DNA of 64,000 nucleotides from Proteobacteria bacterium ST_bin14 (GTDB taxonomy: Bacteria > Pseudomonadota > Alphaproteobacteria > Sphingomonadales > Sphingomonadaceae). The notes under the pieces are model-generated. The model was not told where the DNA came from. It worked only from the letters and a program-made list of their open reading frames with translations, and searched no databases. The stretch lies in NCBI GenBank assembly GCA_002083655.1, contig MSXR01000001.1, positions 259,911 to 323,910 on the forward strand, written 5' to 3'. The position numbers and the translations under genes are program-made. Below, piece by piece: positions 25,861 through 34,732 of the stretch; position 1 is the stretch's first letter, and each line of letters opens with the position of its first letter.

Positions 25861-26815
25861 ATGGCTGTATGAAGCTGGTATTGGCGAGGCGCGGGCAGCC
25901 CTTGTCGATGGCGGCACGATCGTGAAGGCGCGGATTGCGCTCGACGGCGGGCTGGTGGTGGGCAGCGTGGCCGAAGCGCGGCTGGTGGAGGCGCTGGCGG
26001 GCGCGCAGGGCCGCGTTACGCTGCTTGATGGCAGTGGCGATGCTTTGCTGGCCGCCGTGCCCCGGGGGCTGAGCGTGGGTCGCACCTTGCTGGTCACGAT
26101 GGTGCGAGAGGCTATTCCAGAACCGGGCCGTGCCAAGCTGGCCAAGGCGGTGGTCGCCGCCGAAGGGGCAGGGCCTGCGCCGGGCCCCGATCTGCTCGAA
26201 CGGATCAGCGAAAGCGGGCACCCGGTGCGCCACTGCCGCGCGCATGAAGCCGATGTGCTGGAAGCGGCCGGCTGGTCTGAAGTGCTGGAGGAAGCGGTGA
26301 CGGGCGAGATTGCCTTTCCCGGCGGGGTGCTGCGGATGAGCCCCACGCCGGCCATGACCTTGTTCGACGTTGACGGATCAGGCGCGCTGGAGGCGCTGGC
26401 CGTGGCGGCAGCAACGGCGGTGGGGCAGGCCATTATCCGCCACGGGATTGGCGGGTCGATCGGCGTTGATTTCCCCAGCGTCCAGGGCAAGGCCGCGCGC
26501 CAGGCGGTGGCAGCGGCAATTGATGCAGCACTGCCCCCGGCACTGGCAGGGCCGTTTGAACGTACCGCGCTGAACGGCTTTGGCTTCCTCCAACTGGTGC
26601 GCCCGCGCCCGCGCGCGTCGCTGCCCGAATTGCTCCGGGCCGATCCGGTGGGGGCAGCGGCGCGGGCCGCGCTGCGCCAGATCGAACGCTCGCCCCCCGG
26701 CGCATCACGCCGCCATGTCCTGCCGCCGGCCATCAAAGCGCGACTCATCGCCCGCCCCGATTGGCGCGACGCCATCGTCCGCCGCACCGGTGGCGACATT
26801 TTGTGGGAGGATTGA
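25853..26815 (+). CDS. Short ribonuclease E/G-family protein
   Basis: A 320-residue protein beginning at a TTG that overlaps the maf stop. The C-terminal half keeps the RNase E/G catalytic elements: MTLFDVDGSG and IGGSIGVDFPS supply the two metal-binding Asp positions. The zinc-link Cys pair that joins RNase E dimers is absent, and the S1-like part is degenerate. It resembles the reduced RNase G-like proteins found beside maf and yacG in many alphaproteobacteria. Probable role: 5'-end-dependent RNA cleavage, not proven. Confidence 0.83.
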   Translation: MAEWLYEAGIGEARAALVDGGTIVKARIALDGGLVVGSVAEARLVEALAGAQGRVTLLDGSGDALLAAVPRGLSVGRTLLVTMVREAIPEPGRAKLAKAVVAAEGAGPAPGPDLLERISESGHPVRHCRAHEADVLEAAGWSEVLEEAVTGEIAFPGGVLRMSPTPAMTLFDVDGSGALEALAVAAATAVGQAIIRHGIGGSIGVDFPSVQGKAARQAVAAAIDAALPPALAGPFERTALNGFGFLQLVRPRPRASLPELLRADPVGAAARAALRQIERSPPGASRRHVLPPAIKARLIARPDWRDAIVRRTGGDILWED

Positions 26816-26817
26816 AC

Positions 26818-27063
26818 ATGCCCAAGTCCGGAACCTGCCCAATCTGCGGTAAGCAGACAGCACCTGCACATAAGCCATTTTGCAGCCGCGGCTGCGTTGG
26901 TCGCGATTTGTTGCAGTGGCTGGGTGAGGGCTATCGCCTGCCCGCTGGCCCTGCGAGCGACGAGGAAGCGTCCAGGGATCGGCCAGGCGCCGCCGATGGA
27001 CTGGAAGCCGGACTAGAAGCCAGACTAGAAGCCAGACTAGACAGGGCCGATAACGATGACTAA
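26818..27063 (+). CDS. yacG: DNA gyrase inhibitor YacG (zinc-binding)
   Basis: The 81-residue protein has the YacG zinc motif CPICGKQ...PFCSRGC followed by GRDLLQWLGEGYRLP. YacG binds zinc and inhibits gyrase GyrB. The family core ends near residue 50; here about 30 extra residues follow, including a repeated LEAGLEARLEARLD encoded by a 12-base DNA repeat (27010-27043). It lies two bases after the RNase gene and just before tRNA-Phe. Confidence 0.93.
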   Translation: MPKSGTCPICGKQTAPAHKPFCSRGCVGRDLLQWLGEGYRLPAGPASDEEASRDRPGAADGLEAGLEARLEARLDRADNDD

Positions 27064-27096
27064 GAGCCGCGTTCCCCGGTAACAACCGGGCCAGAT

Positions 27097-27172
27097 GCCC
27101 GGGTAGCTCAGTTGGTAGAGCATGCGACTGAAAATCGCAGTGTCGGCGGTTCGATCCCGTCCCCGGGCACCA
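27097..27172 (+). tRNA. tRNA-Phe (GAA)
   Basis: The full cloverleaf can be drawn: acceptor GCCCGGG/CCCGGGC, D-arm GCTC...GAGC, anticodon loop CTGAAAA with GAA, T-loop GGTTCGATCC, and an encoded CCA. The position after yacG is the usual one in this group. Confidence 0.97.
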
Positions 27173-27360
27173 TTTTCCCCCATCATCGGACCGTTAGAAC
27201 CGTCGGCCTGACCCGCTAACGCGCTCACAGCCCGACTTAGGGTTTTGATTGTCGCCTCGCCCAGCAGAGGTGAACGTCGACCTCATAATTCGTCACATCG
27301 GCCTTGCTCCCGTGACGCGCGCCAAGATGCGCAATTTCGCGAAATCACTCTATTACGGGA

Positions 27361-28263
27361 TCATACTGAACCTTTGAGATAATCCACCAATGCCCTGACC
27401 TTGCGCGAAACATAGGCGTTGGACGGGAAGAGAATCCACGCCGCGGTATCGAAATCGGCGGCGGTTGCTTCCCAATCCGGCAGCAGATCGACCAGCGCTC
27501 CGCTGCGGAAATCGGTTGCAACCATCCAGTCCGCCAGAAGCGCAGGCCCCATGTCGTCAAGCGCCGCGCGACGAATGGCCGCCGGGCTGGAGATCGCGAG
27601 CCGACCCTGCACCCCGACCTGCAGATTGTCTCCACCGCGCCTGAACGACCACATCGAACGGTAGCCGGGCAGCGTCAGCAATAGGCATTGCCGACCGGCG
27701 AGATCGCCCGGCTCGGCAAGGCCGCCTGCACGATCGAGGTAAGCGGGGCTCGCCACCACGCGATAATGCGTGTCCATCAGCCGCGTCGCGATCAGATCCC
27801 CGCTCGGCCGGACGGCGAGCCGCAACGCCAGATCGATCCGCTCTGCCGCAATATCGACCACCGAATCGGTCAGCACGGCTTCGATCGCGATGTCCGGAAA
27901 GTCGGCCATGAAACGTTGCAATCGCGGCGTAAGCCAATGGACACCGAAGGCGGTTGATGCGGTGATGCGGATCAGGCCGCTGGGCTGGGTGAGGGCATCG
28001 CTCGCTGCCTCGCGGGCCGCATCGAGCTCAGCCACCAAGGTCAGCGAGCGATGCAGATAGATTGATCCGGCCTCGGTCAAGTTCAGCCGCCGCGTCGTGC
28101 GATCAAACAGGCGGAAACCCAGTTCGTGCTCGAGCCCTGCGATGGTGCGCGAGACAATCGACGGATCGACCATGCGCTTGCGGGCAACGGCCGCGAAGGA
28201 CCCTTCGGACGCCACATCGGCGAAGCATTTGAGCGCGCCGAGAGAAATTTCATCCTGATTCAT
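27361..28263 (-). CDS. LysR family transcriptional regulator
   Basis: A 300-residue LysR regulator. The N-terminal winged helix-turn-helix (LKCFADVASEGSFAAVARKRMVDPSIVSRTIAGLEHELGFRLFDR) is clear, followed by a periplasmic-binding-protein-like effector domain. It is divergent from the azoreductase and SDR genes, which are therefore its probable targets. The 92-base gap contains a TGCA-N10-TGCA dyad (28296-28313) that could be a binding site. The inducer is unknown; quinones or azo compounds would suit the target genes. Confidence 0.92.
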   Translation of the reverse strand: MNQDEISLGALKCFADVASEGSFAAVARKRMVDPSIVSRTIAGLEHELGFRLFDRTTRRLNLTEAGSIYLHRSLTLVAELDAAREAASDALTQPSGLIRITASTAFGVHWLTPRLQRFMADFPDIAIEAVLTDSVVDIAAERIDLALRLAVRPSGDLIATRLMDTHYRVVASPAYLDRAGGLAEPGDLAGRQCLLLTLPGYRSMWSFRRGGDNLQVGVQGRLAISSPAAIRRAALDDMGPALLADWMVATDFRSGALVDLLPDWEATAADFDTAAWILFPSNAYVSRKVRALVDYLKGSV

Positions 28264-28295
28264 TAATGCGAAATTTGCATGAAAGTATGACCGAC

Positions 28296-28313
28296 TGCAA
28301 TATTTCCGATGCA
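28296..28313. promoter_or_regulatory. Possible LysR binding dyad
   Basis: TGCA-N10-TGCA lies midway between the divergent lysR and azoreductase genes. LysR sites are typically short dyads with a T-N11-A core. The match is weak but the place is right. Confidence 0.3.
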
Positions 28314-28355
28314 GATTGCGTAATCCATATCGCCTCCATCAACAAGGAGACGATG

Positions 28356-29012
28356 ATGACCACTATCCTCAGAATTGATGCCTCGGCCCGTCCGGGTCCT
28401 GCTCATGCGGCCGGGGAACAGGCCTCGTTCAGCCGCACGCTGGCCGATGCCGTGCAACAGGGCCTGATCGGACATGATGGAGCCCAGATCGTCACTCTGC
28501 GCGATCTTGCCACCGATCCGCCACCGGCGATCGCCGATGCGACCATCAAGGGCTTCTACACCCCGGCCGAGGCAATGGACGATCGGCTGCGGGCAGCAAC
28601 GGCGCTGTCCGACAGCTTGATCGCCGAGCTGGAAGCAGCCGACATACTGCTCATTTCCACACCCATGTACAACTTCGCGGTCCCGGCGGCGCTGAAAGCC
28701 TGGATCGACCAGATCATGCGGATCAACCGGACCTTTGCCTATAACAACGGCGCGTTCAGCGGTCTGCTCAAGGGCAAGCGCGCCTATGTCGCCTATTCAT
28801 ACGGCGCAGGCGGCTATGGCGACGGCGGGCCGTTGCATAGTTTCGATTTCATGCGGCCCTATCTGACGATGATCCTCAATTTCATCGGCATCGAAGATGT
28901 CACCAGCTTCGCGGTCGAGGCCACCACGGCCGATATGGCCACGGTTGATGCGGCGATGGTCGCAGCAATCAAGGGGATCGACCGCCACTTTGTCGGCGCG
29001 GGAGAAGTCTGA
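28356..29012 (+). CDS. azoR: FMN-dependent NADH-azoreductase
   Basis: A 218-residue flavodoxin-fold protein of the AzoR family. ILRIDASARP, FSRTLADAVQ, LLISTPMYNFAVPAALKAWIDQIMRINRTFAYN and KGKRAYVAYSYG are typical. AzoR reduces azo dyes and quinones with NADH. Two adjacent ATGs (28353, 28356) are possible; AGGAG at 28345-28349 sits at the better distance from 28356. The stop overlaps the SDR start, so the two are one operon. Confidence 0.9.
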   Translation: MTTILRIDASARPGPAHAAGEQASFSRTLADAVQQGLIGHDGAQIVTLRDLATDPPPAIADATIKGFYTPAEAMDDRLRAATALSDSLIAELEAADILLISTPMYNFAVPAALKAWIDQIMRINRTFAYNNGAFSGLLKGKRAYVAYSYGAGGYGDGGPLHSFDFMRPYLTMILNFIGIEDVTSFAVEATTADMATVDAAMVAAIKGIDRHFVGAGEV

Positions 29013-29782
29013 TGGTGAACCCCCATATCAATTTGTCGGGTCAGACGGCCGTCATCACCGGTGCCAGCCGCGGGATCGGCGAAGCCACCGCCAGGCGCCT
29101 CGCACACGCTGGGGCGAACGTGGTGCTGCTGGCGCGCTCGGCGACCGAGATCGCCAGGATCGCCGACGAGATCGGACCGCAGGCCTTGCCGGTCGTGTGC
29201 GACGTGGCAAACTGGTCATCGGTGCAGGCGGCCATGGCACGCGCCGTCGAGCACTTCGGTGCCATTGACATCCTCTTCAACAATGCCGGCGTGATCGATC
29301 CGATCGCCCGGATTGCGGATGTCGATCCCGAGGGTTGGAGCCGCGTGGTCGACATCAACCTGAAGGGCGTGTTCCACTGCACCCGTGCCGTGCTCCCGGT
29401 GATGAAACAAACCGGCGGCGGGACGATCATCAACATCTCGTCGGGCGCCGCCACCAGCCCGTTGGAGGGTTGGTCGCATTACTCGTCGACCAAGGCGGCC
29501 GCGCTGATGTTCACGCGCTGCGTGCACAAGGAAGAGGCTGGCAACGGCATCAGATGCGTCGGTCTGTCGCCAGGGACGGTCGCGACGCAGCTGCAGCGCG
29601 AGATCGCGGCGGCCGGGATCAATCCGGTATCGAGGCTGGCATGGTCAGCCCACATCCCGGCTGAATGGGCGGCCGAGGCGGTCCTGTGGCTGACAAGCGA
29701 GCCTGCACGCGAACATGATGGTGGTGACTTCTCGATCAAGATTGGGGCCGGGCGGGCCGCTGTCGGGCTGCCATTGACTTAG
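29012..29782 (+). CDS. SDR family oxidoreductase
   Basis: A 256-residue short-chain dehydrogenase/reductase. The cofactor motif TGASRGIGEATARRL, the NNAGV motif, the catalytic Ser in INISSGAATS and YSSTK (Tyr-x-x-x-Lys) are all present, so it should be active. Substrate unknown. The ATG overlaps the azoreductase stop (ATGA). Together with azoR and the divergent LysR gene it forms a small inducible redox module next to tRNA-Phe. Confidence 0.92.
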   Translation: MVNPHINLSGQTAVITGASRGIGEATARRLAHAGANVVLLARSATEIARIADEIGPQALPVVCDVANWSSVQAAMARAVEHFGAIDILFNNAGVIDPIARIADVDPEGWSRVVDINLKGVFHCTRAVLPVMKQTGGGTIINISSGAATSPLEGWSHYSSTKAAALMFTRCVHKEEAGNGIRCVGLSPGTVATQLQREIAAAGINPVSRLAWSAHIPAEWAAEAVLWLTSEPAREHDGGDFSIKIGAGRAAVGLPLT

Positions 29783-30013
29783 GCAACGGGGAGGACCGGA
29801 TTGGGGTCGATAGCCGGCTGACCGGTTCAAGATGGGGGGAACGACCCAAGAAGCGACATCAATGTCCTCATCACCGCCTCCTAAACCCGGCGCTCGTTCA
29901 GTTTCCGATTGTGTCGATCTCCCATTCGCAGACTCGCGCACCATATACGCGAAGAGCATGCGACCGACGGCTTTGCGCCGCCGATCAATGGACTGCGGGA
30001 CGGGAGATTGTTG

Positions 30014-30517
30014 TTGGAAAAGATCGGCTTTGGCGGCGGGTGCCATTGGTGCACTGAGGGCGTTTTTCAGGCGTTGAGAGGCGTCTTGCAGGTCGATCAA
30101 GGCTTCATTCAATCGGAGCCCCCGTCGGACGCCTGGGCGGAAGGCGTCGTGGTGAGCTTTGATCCGACGATCATCAGCTTGGGGACACTGGCTGAGGTAC
30201 ACCTAAGGACCCATTCGGCTAACACATCCTACTCACCTAATGGGAGGTATCGGAGCGCGATCTACACCTTTGCAGCGAACCAGCAGCATGAATCTGAGCG
30301 GATAGTCGCGCAGTTCGCAAAAGATTCGGGCGAGACCGCCCGAACACTGGTGCTTCCATTCGTCGGCTTCAAACCTTCTGAGGCACGTTACCAGAATTAC
30401 TACCGGACCGACCCGGACAGGCCGTTCTGTCGCCGCTACATTGATCCCAAGCTGGAGTATATCCGGCGCCACTTCGCCCAGATCGCGCTTCCTGATGGGG
30501 AGGATGTCGAGCGATAA
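30014..30517 (+). CDS. msrA: Peptide-methionine (S)-S-oxide reductase MsrA, divergent
   Basis: Reduces methionine S-sulfoxide in oxidised proteins. The catalytic segment GFGGGCHWCTEGVFQALRGV is the MsrA GCFWC motif with His in place of Phe. The rest (VSFDPTIISLGTLAEVHLRTHSANTSYSPNGRYRSAIYTF) is recognisable but drifts from the usual HDPTQLNRQGND pattern. No in-frame ATG lies near the expected start; TTG at 30014 has GGGAG seven bases upstream (167 residues), and a longer form from TTG 29909 is possible. Whether it is fully active is uncertain. Confidence 0.75.
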   Translation: MEKIGFGGGCHWCTEGVFQALRGVLQVDQGFIQSEPPSDAWAEGVVVSFDPTIISLGTLAEVHLRTHSANTSYSPNGRYRSAIYTFAANQQHESERIVAQFAKDSGETARTLVLPFVGFKPSEARYQNYYRTDPDRPFCRRYIDPKLEYIRRHFAQIALPDGEDVER

Positions 30518-31065
30518 GCGGCAATGCAATGCGGACCATTTGGATTGCGCAGCAGCGCGAACAGCAACCAAGATGCTGCGAATGACTGATCAGACCCACA
30601 GGTAGCCGTTCCGACCGCCCGACTCCGTTTCCAGCTCCAGACCTTCATTCATCGACGCTGCGCACCCGCATCAGGCGGCAGGCTCCGTGCCGATCTCGTA
30701 GCGCCGGGGTTGTCCCCTTGCGCTGCTGCAAATTGTTTCGCATCGTCAACCCGCAAAGTGACGAGGGGATATCCGTCGATGCCACTCCGATAAACGACAG
30801 CGCGGCGAATGACCGGAACTAGGGCGTATTGCTGATCGTCGGCTATGATCGGCGTTATGGGTTTACCGCGACCGACGGTGGTTCTGCGAGAGTGCCGGTC
30901 GGACAGTTCTAACGGGTCCGATTATCGCCCATGATCGTCGGTCAGTTTGGTGCGCGGTGCATCGGTCGCGTGCGCCAAATCGCGCCATTGATGGTGCATT
31001 CTCGACCAAAATCTTCCAAAAACTTGGATTATCCGGCGCGAACGCCGAATTTTCCGCCAGAAAAC
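30518..31065. other. Intergenic region between msrA and the leuA terminator
   Basis: I see no supported gene in this stretch. Open frames here lack family-like sequence or ribosome binding sites. The right half (30960-31090) is AT-richer than its surroundings. Confidence 0.5.
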
Positions 31066-31115
31066 GGCCATTTTGGGCACAAAATCGGCCGCGCAGCCGA
31101 CCATTATGGTCGGTT
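31061..31115 (-). terminator. Probable leuA terminator region
   Basis: On the reverse strand a palindrome ACCGACCATAATGGTCGG covers the leuA stop codon, followed by a stem GGCCGATTTTG / CAAAATGGCC and then GTTTTC. The second hairpin plus T-run is terminator-like, although the T-run is short. Confidence 0.45.
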
Positions 31116-32762
31116 CGCCGCACTCAAAACCGCGCGCACGCTGGCGGTGGCAATGTCGGTATCCAGCCCGACGCCGAACACCGTCCGTCCGTCGGTGGTG
31201 CGGCATTCGACATAGGCAACCGCCTGCGCATCAGCACCATGGCCGATCGCATGTTCATTATAATCGACCACGTCGAGCGCCGGCCCGGTGCTCTCGCTGA
31301 GCGCCGCGATGACGCCTGAGATTAAGCCATTGCCGCGCCCGGAAATCGATCGCTCCTCGCCATCGACGGCGACATGGCCGATGAAAACGCGCTGCCCCGC
31401 CGTGCCGCTTTCCTCATAATCGCGCAGCACGAAGCGATCTGAAGCGCTGGGCAGATAGGTCGCCTCGAACAGTTGCCAGATGTCGGCAGCATTCAGTTCG
31501 CGGCCCGCGCTATCGGCCAGCGTCTGCACATGGCGGCTGAAATCGGCCTGCAGGCGCTTGGGCAGTTTTAGCCCCTTGTCCTGCTCAATCACCCAGGCAA
31601 CGCCGCCCTTGCCCGACTGCGAATTGACGCGAATAACGGCTTCGTAACTGCGGCCCAGATCAGCCGGATCAATCGGCAGATAGGGAACTTCCCAAAGCTC
31701 ATCATTGCGCGCGTCCTGCGCGGCAAAGCCTTTCTTGATCGCGTCCTGGTGCGATCCCGAAAATGCCGTGAAGACGAGATCGCCAGCATAGGGCGTGCGC
31801 GGGTGGATGGGGATCTGGGTGCAATATTCGACCGTGCGCACCACCGCATCAATGTCCGACAGGTCGAGTCGGGGGTCGACGCCTTGCGTGTACATATTGA
31901 GCGCAACGGTGACCAAATCGCAATTGCCGGTTCGCTCGCCATTGCCGAGCAAACATCCTTCAACCCGGTCTGCCCCTGCCATCAGGCCCAGCTCCGCTGC
32001 TGCAACGCCGGTACCGCGATCATTATGCGTGTGCAGCGAGATCACCACGCTATCGCGGTTGGGGATGTTGCGCCCGAACCATTCGATCTGATCGGCATAG
32101 ACGTTGGGCGTTGCGCACTCCACCGTGGCGGGCAGGTTGAAGATGACCGGATGATCGGGCGTTGGCTGCAAAACCTCCATCACGGCGGCGCACACCTCAA
32201 CCGAGAAATCGAGTTCGGCGGTAGAAAATGTTTCGGGGCTATATTCGAAATGCCAGTCGGTATCAGGCTGGGCAGCGGCGCAATCGCGCAGGATTTTGGC
32301 CCCCTCAACCGCTATATTGCGGACCTCATCACGGGTCATGCCGAATACGATCTTGCGCCATGCCGGGCTGACCGCGTTGTAGAGATGGACGATGGCACGC
32401 GGCACGCCACGCAGCGATTCAAAGCTTGTTTCAATCAGGTCGCGGCGCGACTGGGTAAGCACCTGTACCGTCACATCGCCGGGAATCCGCCCTTCTGTCA
32501 CCAGCCCCGCGATGAAGTTGTAATCGGTGGCGCCGGCACTTGGAAACCCAACCTCAATCTCCTTCATGCCGATTTTGCAGAGCAGATCGAACATGCGTGT
32601 CTTTTTTTCCGCATCCATCGGGTCGATCAGCGCCTGATTGCCGTCGCGCAAATCGGTCGACAGCCAGCGCGGCGCAGTGGTGATGGTGCGCGATGGCCAT
32701 TGCCGGTCGGGCAGGTTGATCGGCGGAAAGGGGCGGTATTTGGGTGCAGGATCACGCAGCAT
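31104..32762 (-). CDS. leuA: 2-isopropylmalate synthase
   Basis: First committed enzyme of leucine synthesis: condenses acetyl-CoA with 2-ketoisovalerate. The 552-residue product is of the longer LeuA type (APRWLSTDLRDGNQALIDPM, EIEVGFPSAGATDYNF, SLHTHNDRGTGVAAAELGLMAGADRVEGCLLGNGERTGNCDLV) with a C-terminal LeuA allosteric domain for leucine feedback (VAVDGEERSISGRGNGLISGVIAAL). The start has no good Shine-Dalgarno. A leucine-rich leader peptide lies 86 bases upstream, suggesting attenuation. It closes a leftward branched-chain amino acid gene series. Confidence 0.97.
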   Translation of the reverse strand: MLRDPAPKYRPFPPINLPDRQWPSRTITTAPRWLSTDLRDGNQALIDPMDAEKKTRMFDLLCKIGMKEIEVGFPSAGATDYNFIAGLVTEGRIPGDVTVQVLTQSRRDLIETSFESLRGVPRAIVHLYNAVSPAWRKIVFGMTRDEVRNIAVEGAKILRDCAAAQPDTDWHFEYSPETFSTAELDFSVEVCAAVMEVLQPTPDHPVIFNLPATVECATPNVYADQIEWFGRNIPNRDSVVISLHTHNDRGTGVAAAELGLMAGADRVEGCLLGNGERTGNCDLVTVALNMYTQGVDPRLDLSDIDAVVRTVEYCTQIPIHPRTPYAGDLVFTAFSGSHQDAIKKGFAAQDARNDELWEVPYLPIDPADLGRSYEAVIRVNSQSGKGGVAWVIEQDKGLKLPKRLQADFSRHVQTLADSAGRELNAADIWQLFEATYLPSASDRFVLRDYEESGTAGQRVFIGHVAVDGEERSISGRGNGLISGVIAALSESTGPALDVVDYNEHAIGHGADAQAVAYVECRTTDGRTVFGVGLDTDIATASVRAVLSAANRP

Positions 32763-32847
32763 GGCAAGTCGCTTTTCGGCTTCGGATGGACGACGGGAGG
32801 ATGGCCCTCAGGTCATGCGGGCCGCGTGAAGCGGCACCCTGGCACGC

Positions 32848-32898
32848 CTAAGGGCGTGTAAGTCGAAGCGTCAGGAGCAGGCCAAGGAAGGATGTCAT
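32848..32898 (-). CDS. Putative leucine-rich leader peptide of leuA
   Basis: A 16-codon frame MTSFLGLLLTLRLTRP follows GGAGGGGA directly and contains six leucines, three of them consecutive. It ends 86 bases before leuA on the same strand. Downstream, GCCGC-TTCAC-GCGGC and GGCCC...GGGCC compete for the same GCGGCCC segment, and CACGCC-CTTA-GGCGTG spans the leader's end. This is the layout of ribosome-mediated attenuation by leucine. No long T-run was found, so the mechanism (terminator or occlusion of the start) is open. Confidence 0.65.
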   Translation of the reverse strand: MTSFLGLLLTLRLTRP

Positions 32899-32940
32899 TC
32901 CCCTCCAATGGCCCAGCATCCCGCGACAGTAAAGGGGTGA

Positions 32941-33570
32941 TCAGCTCTGCTTTTCGAACGGCACCGCGATTTTCAGCGCCACATCATCGGCGACCATGGG
33001 GATGCCCATCGTCAGCCCGAACGCGCTGCGCTTGATGGTGGCGGTGGCGGCGAAACCGACGGTTTCCTTCTTATTATACGGATTGGTCCCTGCCGCCTTG
33101 AAGCTGGCATTGAGCACAACCGGCGCGGTAATGCCGTTCAGCGTCAGATTGCCAAAGATGCGCGCCGTCATCCCCTTCACCTCAACTTTGGTCGATACAA
33201 AATGGGCATCGGCCGGGGCGGGGCCAAAGAAATCAGCCTTTTTGCCATCCTTGCCGGCGCGCAGCAGGTGGCCGGTGAGCCCGGCGCTGGCGGTCGTCAC
33301 TTTCGACACGGGGATCGTGATATCCACCTTGGCGTTGGCGGGTTTTTTCGGATCAAGCACCAGCGTGCCGGTGGCATCGCCGAAAATGCCGAAATAGTCG
33401 CTGAAACCGAAATGGACGACATCGAACATGATCAGCGTATGGGAAGGATCAGTGGCATAGGTGCCGCCGGTGATGCGGCTTGGATCAGCGGTGCCGGGCA
33501 GCTGGGGTGCAGATTGGGCGAGCAGCGGTGCGGCGGCGAGGGCGCTGGCGAGAATCAGTATCTTGCGCAT
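32941..33570 (-). CDS. YceI family periplasmic protein
   Basis: A 209-residue protein with a signal peptide (MRKILILASALAAAPLLAQS). The YceI beta-barrel pattern follows: GGTYATDPSHTLIMFDVVHFGFSDYFGIF, FFGPAPADAHFVST, ARIFGNLTLNGITAPVVLNA and the closing FGLTMGIPMVADDVALKI. These barrels bind isoprenoid or other lipid ligands in the periplasm. GGAGG lies nine bases before the ATG. It sits between ilvC and leuA but has no evident link to amino acid synthesis. Confidence 0.93.
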   Translation of the reverse strand: MRKILILASALAAAPLLAQSAPQLPGTADPSRITGGTYATDPSHTLIMFDVVHFGFSDYFGIFGDATGTLVLDPKKPANAKVDITIPVSKVTTASAGLTGHLLRAGKDGKKADFFGPAPADAHFVSTKVEVKGMTARIFGNLTLNGITAPVVLNASFKAAGTNPYNKKETVGFAATATIKRSAFGLTMGIPMVADDVALKIAVPFEKQS

Positions 33571-33630
33571 GAAAAAGGCCTCCAACAAAAAAAGGGACGC
33601 CCATCTCTCGGCGGACGCCCCTGATATGTC

Positions 33631-33657
33631 AAAACCCAATGCGGCAACATTGGGTTT
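33631..33657 (-). terminator. Terminator downstream of ilvC
   Basis: AAACCCAATG and CATTGGGTTT form a 10-base stem with a 6-base loop immediately after the ilvC stop. On the reverse strand it is followed by TTTTG. It would separate ilvC from yceI. Confidence 0.65.
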
Positions 33658-33666
33658 ACGGATGGC

Positions 33667-34701
33667 TTAGTTCTTGGCCTTGTCGACCAGCTTGTTCGCG
33701 CCAATCCACGGCATCATCGCGCGCAGTTCTGCACCCACTTTTTCAATCGGGTGCGCCGCCGCCGCCTTGCGCGATGCCTTTAGCTCGGGCTGGCCGGCGC
33801 GGTTATCGAGCACGAAATCCTTGACGAACCGGCCCGCCTGAATGTCCGCCAGTACGCGCTTCATCTCCGCCTTGGTTTCCGCGGTAATGATTCGAGGCCC
33901 GGTTTTGATGTCGCCATATTCAGCGGTGTTGCTGATCGAATAACGCATATTGGCGATGCCGCCTTCGTACAGCAGGTCGACGATCAACTTGGTCTCATGC
34001 AGGCATTCGAAATAGGCCATTTCGGGGGCATAGCCCGCCTCGACCAGTGTTTCGAACCCGGCCTGGATCAAATGGGTAATGCCGCCGCACAGCACGGCCT
34101 GTTCACCGAACAGATCGGTTTCGCACTCTTCACGAAACGTTGTCTCGATGATGCCGCTGCGGCCACCGCCGACGGCACTGGCATAGGATAGCGCGAGCGC
34201 CTTGGCATAGCCATTGCCGGCGCCGCCTTCGGCTTCCTGTGCGACCGCGATGAGACAGGGCACGCCGCCGCCCTTTTGATACTCGCTGCGCACGGTGTGG
34301 CCGGGGCCCTTGGGCGCAATCATGATCACGTCGAGATCGGGGCGCGCTTCGATCAGGCCGAAATGCACGTTCAGGCCGTGGGCGAAGGCAATCGTTGCGC
34401 CCTGTTTCAGGTTCGCGTGGAGATCATCGGCATAGATTGCCGCCTGATGCTCGTCGGGGGCAAGAATCATCGTCACATCGGCCCAGGCCGCAGCCTCGGC
34501 GTTGGACATGACCTTAAATCCCGCCGCTTCCGCCTTTTTCGCCGTGGCCGAACCGGGGCGCAGCGCGATCGCGACGTCTTTGACGCCGCTGTCGCGCAAA
34601 TTCTGCGCATGGGCATGGCCTTGCGATCCATAGCCGACGACCGCGACTTTTTTGCCCTTGATCATGTCGATATCGGCGTCGCCGTCGTAATAGACTTTCA
34701 T
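33667..34701 (-). CDS. ilvC: Ketol-acid reductoisomerase (class I)
   Basis: Second step of valine/isoleucine synthesis, NADPH- and Mg-dependent. The 344-residue length is that of the short class I enzyme. VAVVGYGSQGHAHAQNLRDSG binds NADPH; APKGPGHTVRSEY, the metal-ligand segment DLFGEQAVLCGG and ECLHETKLIVDLLYEGG are all present. The start at 34701 (MKVYYDGDADID) is the family start. It follows ilvN in the same direction across a gap filled by a repeat. Confidence 0.97.
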   Translation of the reverse strand: MKVYYDGDADIDMIKGKKVAVVGYGSQGHAHAQNLRDSGVKDVAIALRPGSATAKKAEAAGFKVMSNAEAAAWADVTMILAPDEHQAAIYADDLHANLKQGATIAFAHGLNVHFGLIEARPDLDVIMIAPKGPGHTVRSEYQKGGGVPCLIAVAQEAEGGAGNGYAKALALSYASAVGGGRSGIIETTFREECETDLFGEQAVLCGGITHLIQAGFETLVEAGYAPEMAYFECLHETKLIVDLLYEGGIANMRYSISNTAEYGDIKTGPRIITAETKAEMKRVLADIQAGRFVKDFVLDNRAGQPELKASRKAAAAHPIEKVGAELRAMMPWIGANKLVDKAKN

Positions 34702-34732
34702 GTTGGTAGCTCCCTGCTGTTCTTGTCCTGTC

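Noticed and set aside
27173..30517. Genomic island at tRNA-Phe
   Set aside because: The genes have the usual base composition, and no integrase or tRNA-end repeat was seen; ordinary accessory genes are sufficient.
30863..31123. A small reverse frame downstream of leuA
   Set aside because: No ribosome binding site, no family-like sequence, and it overlaps the leuA stop and its terminator region.
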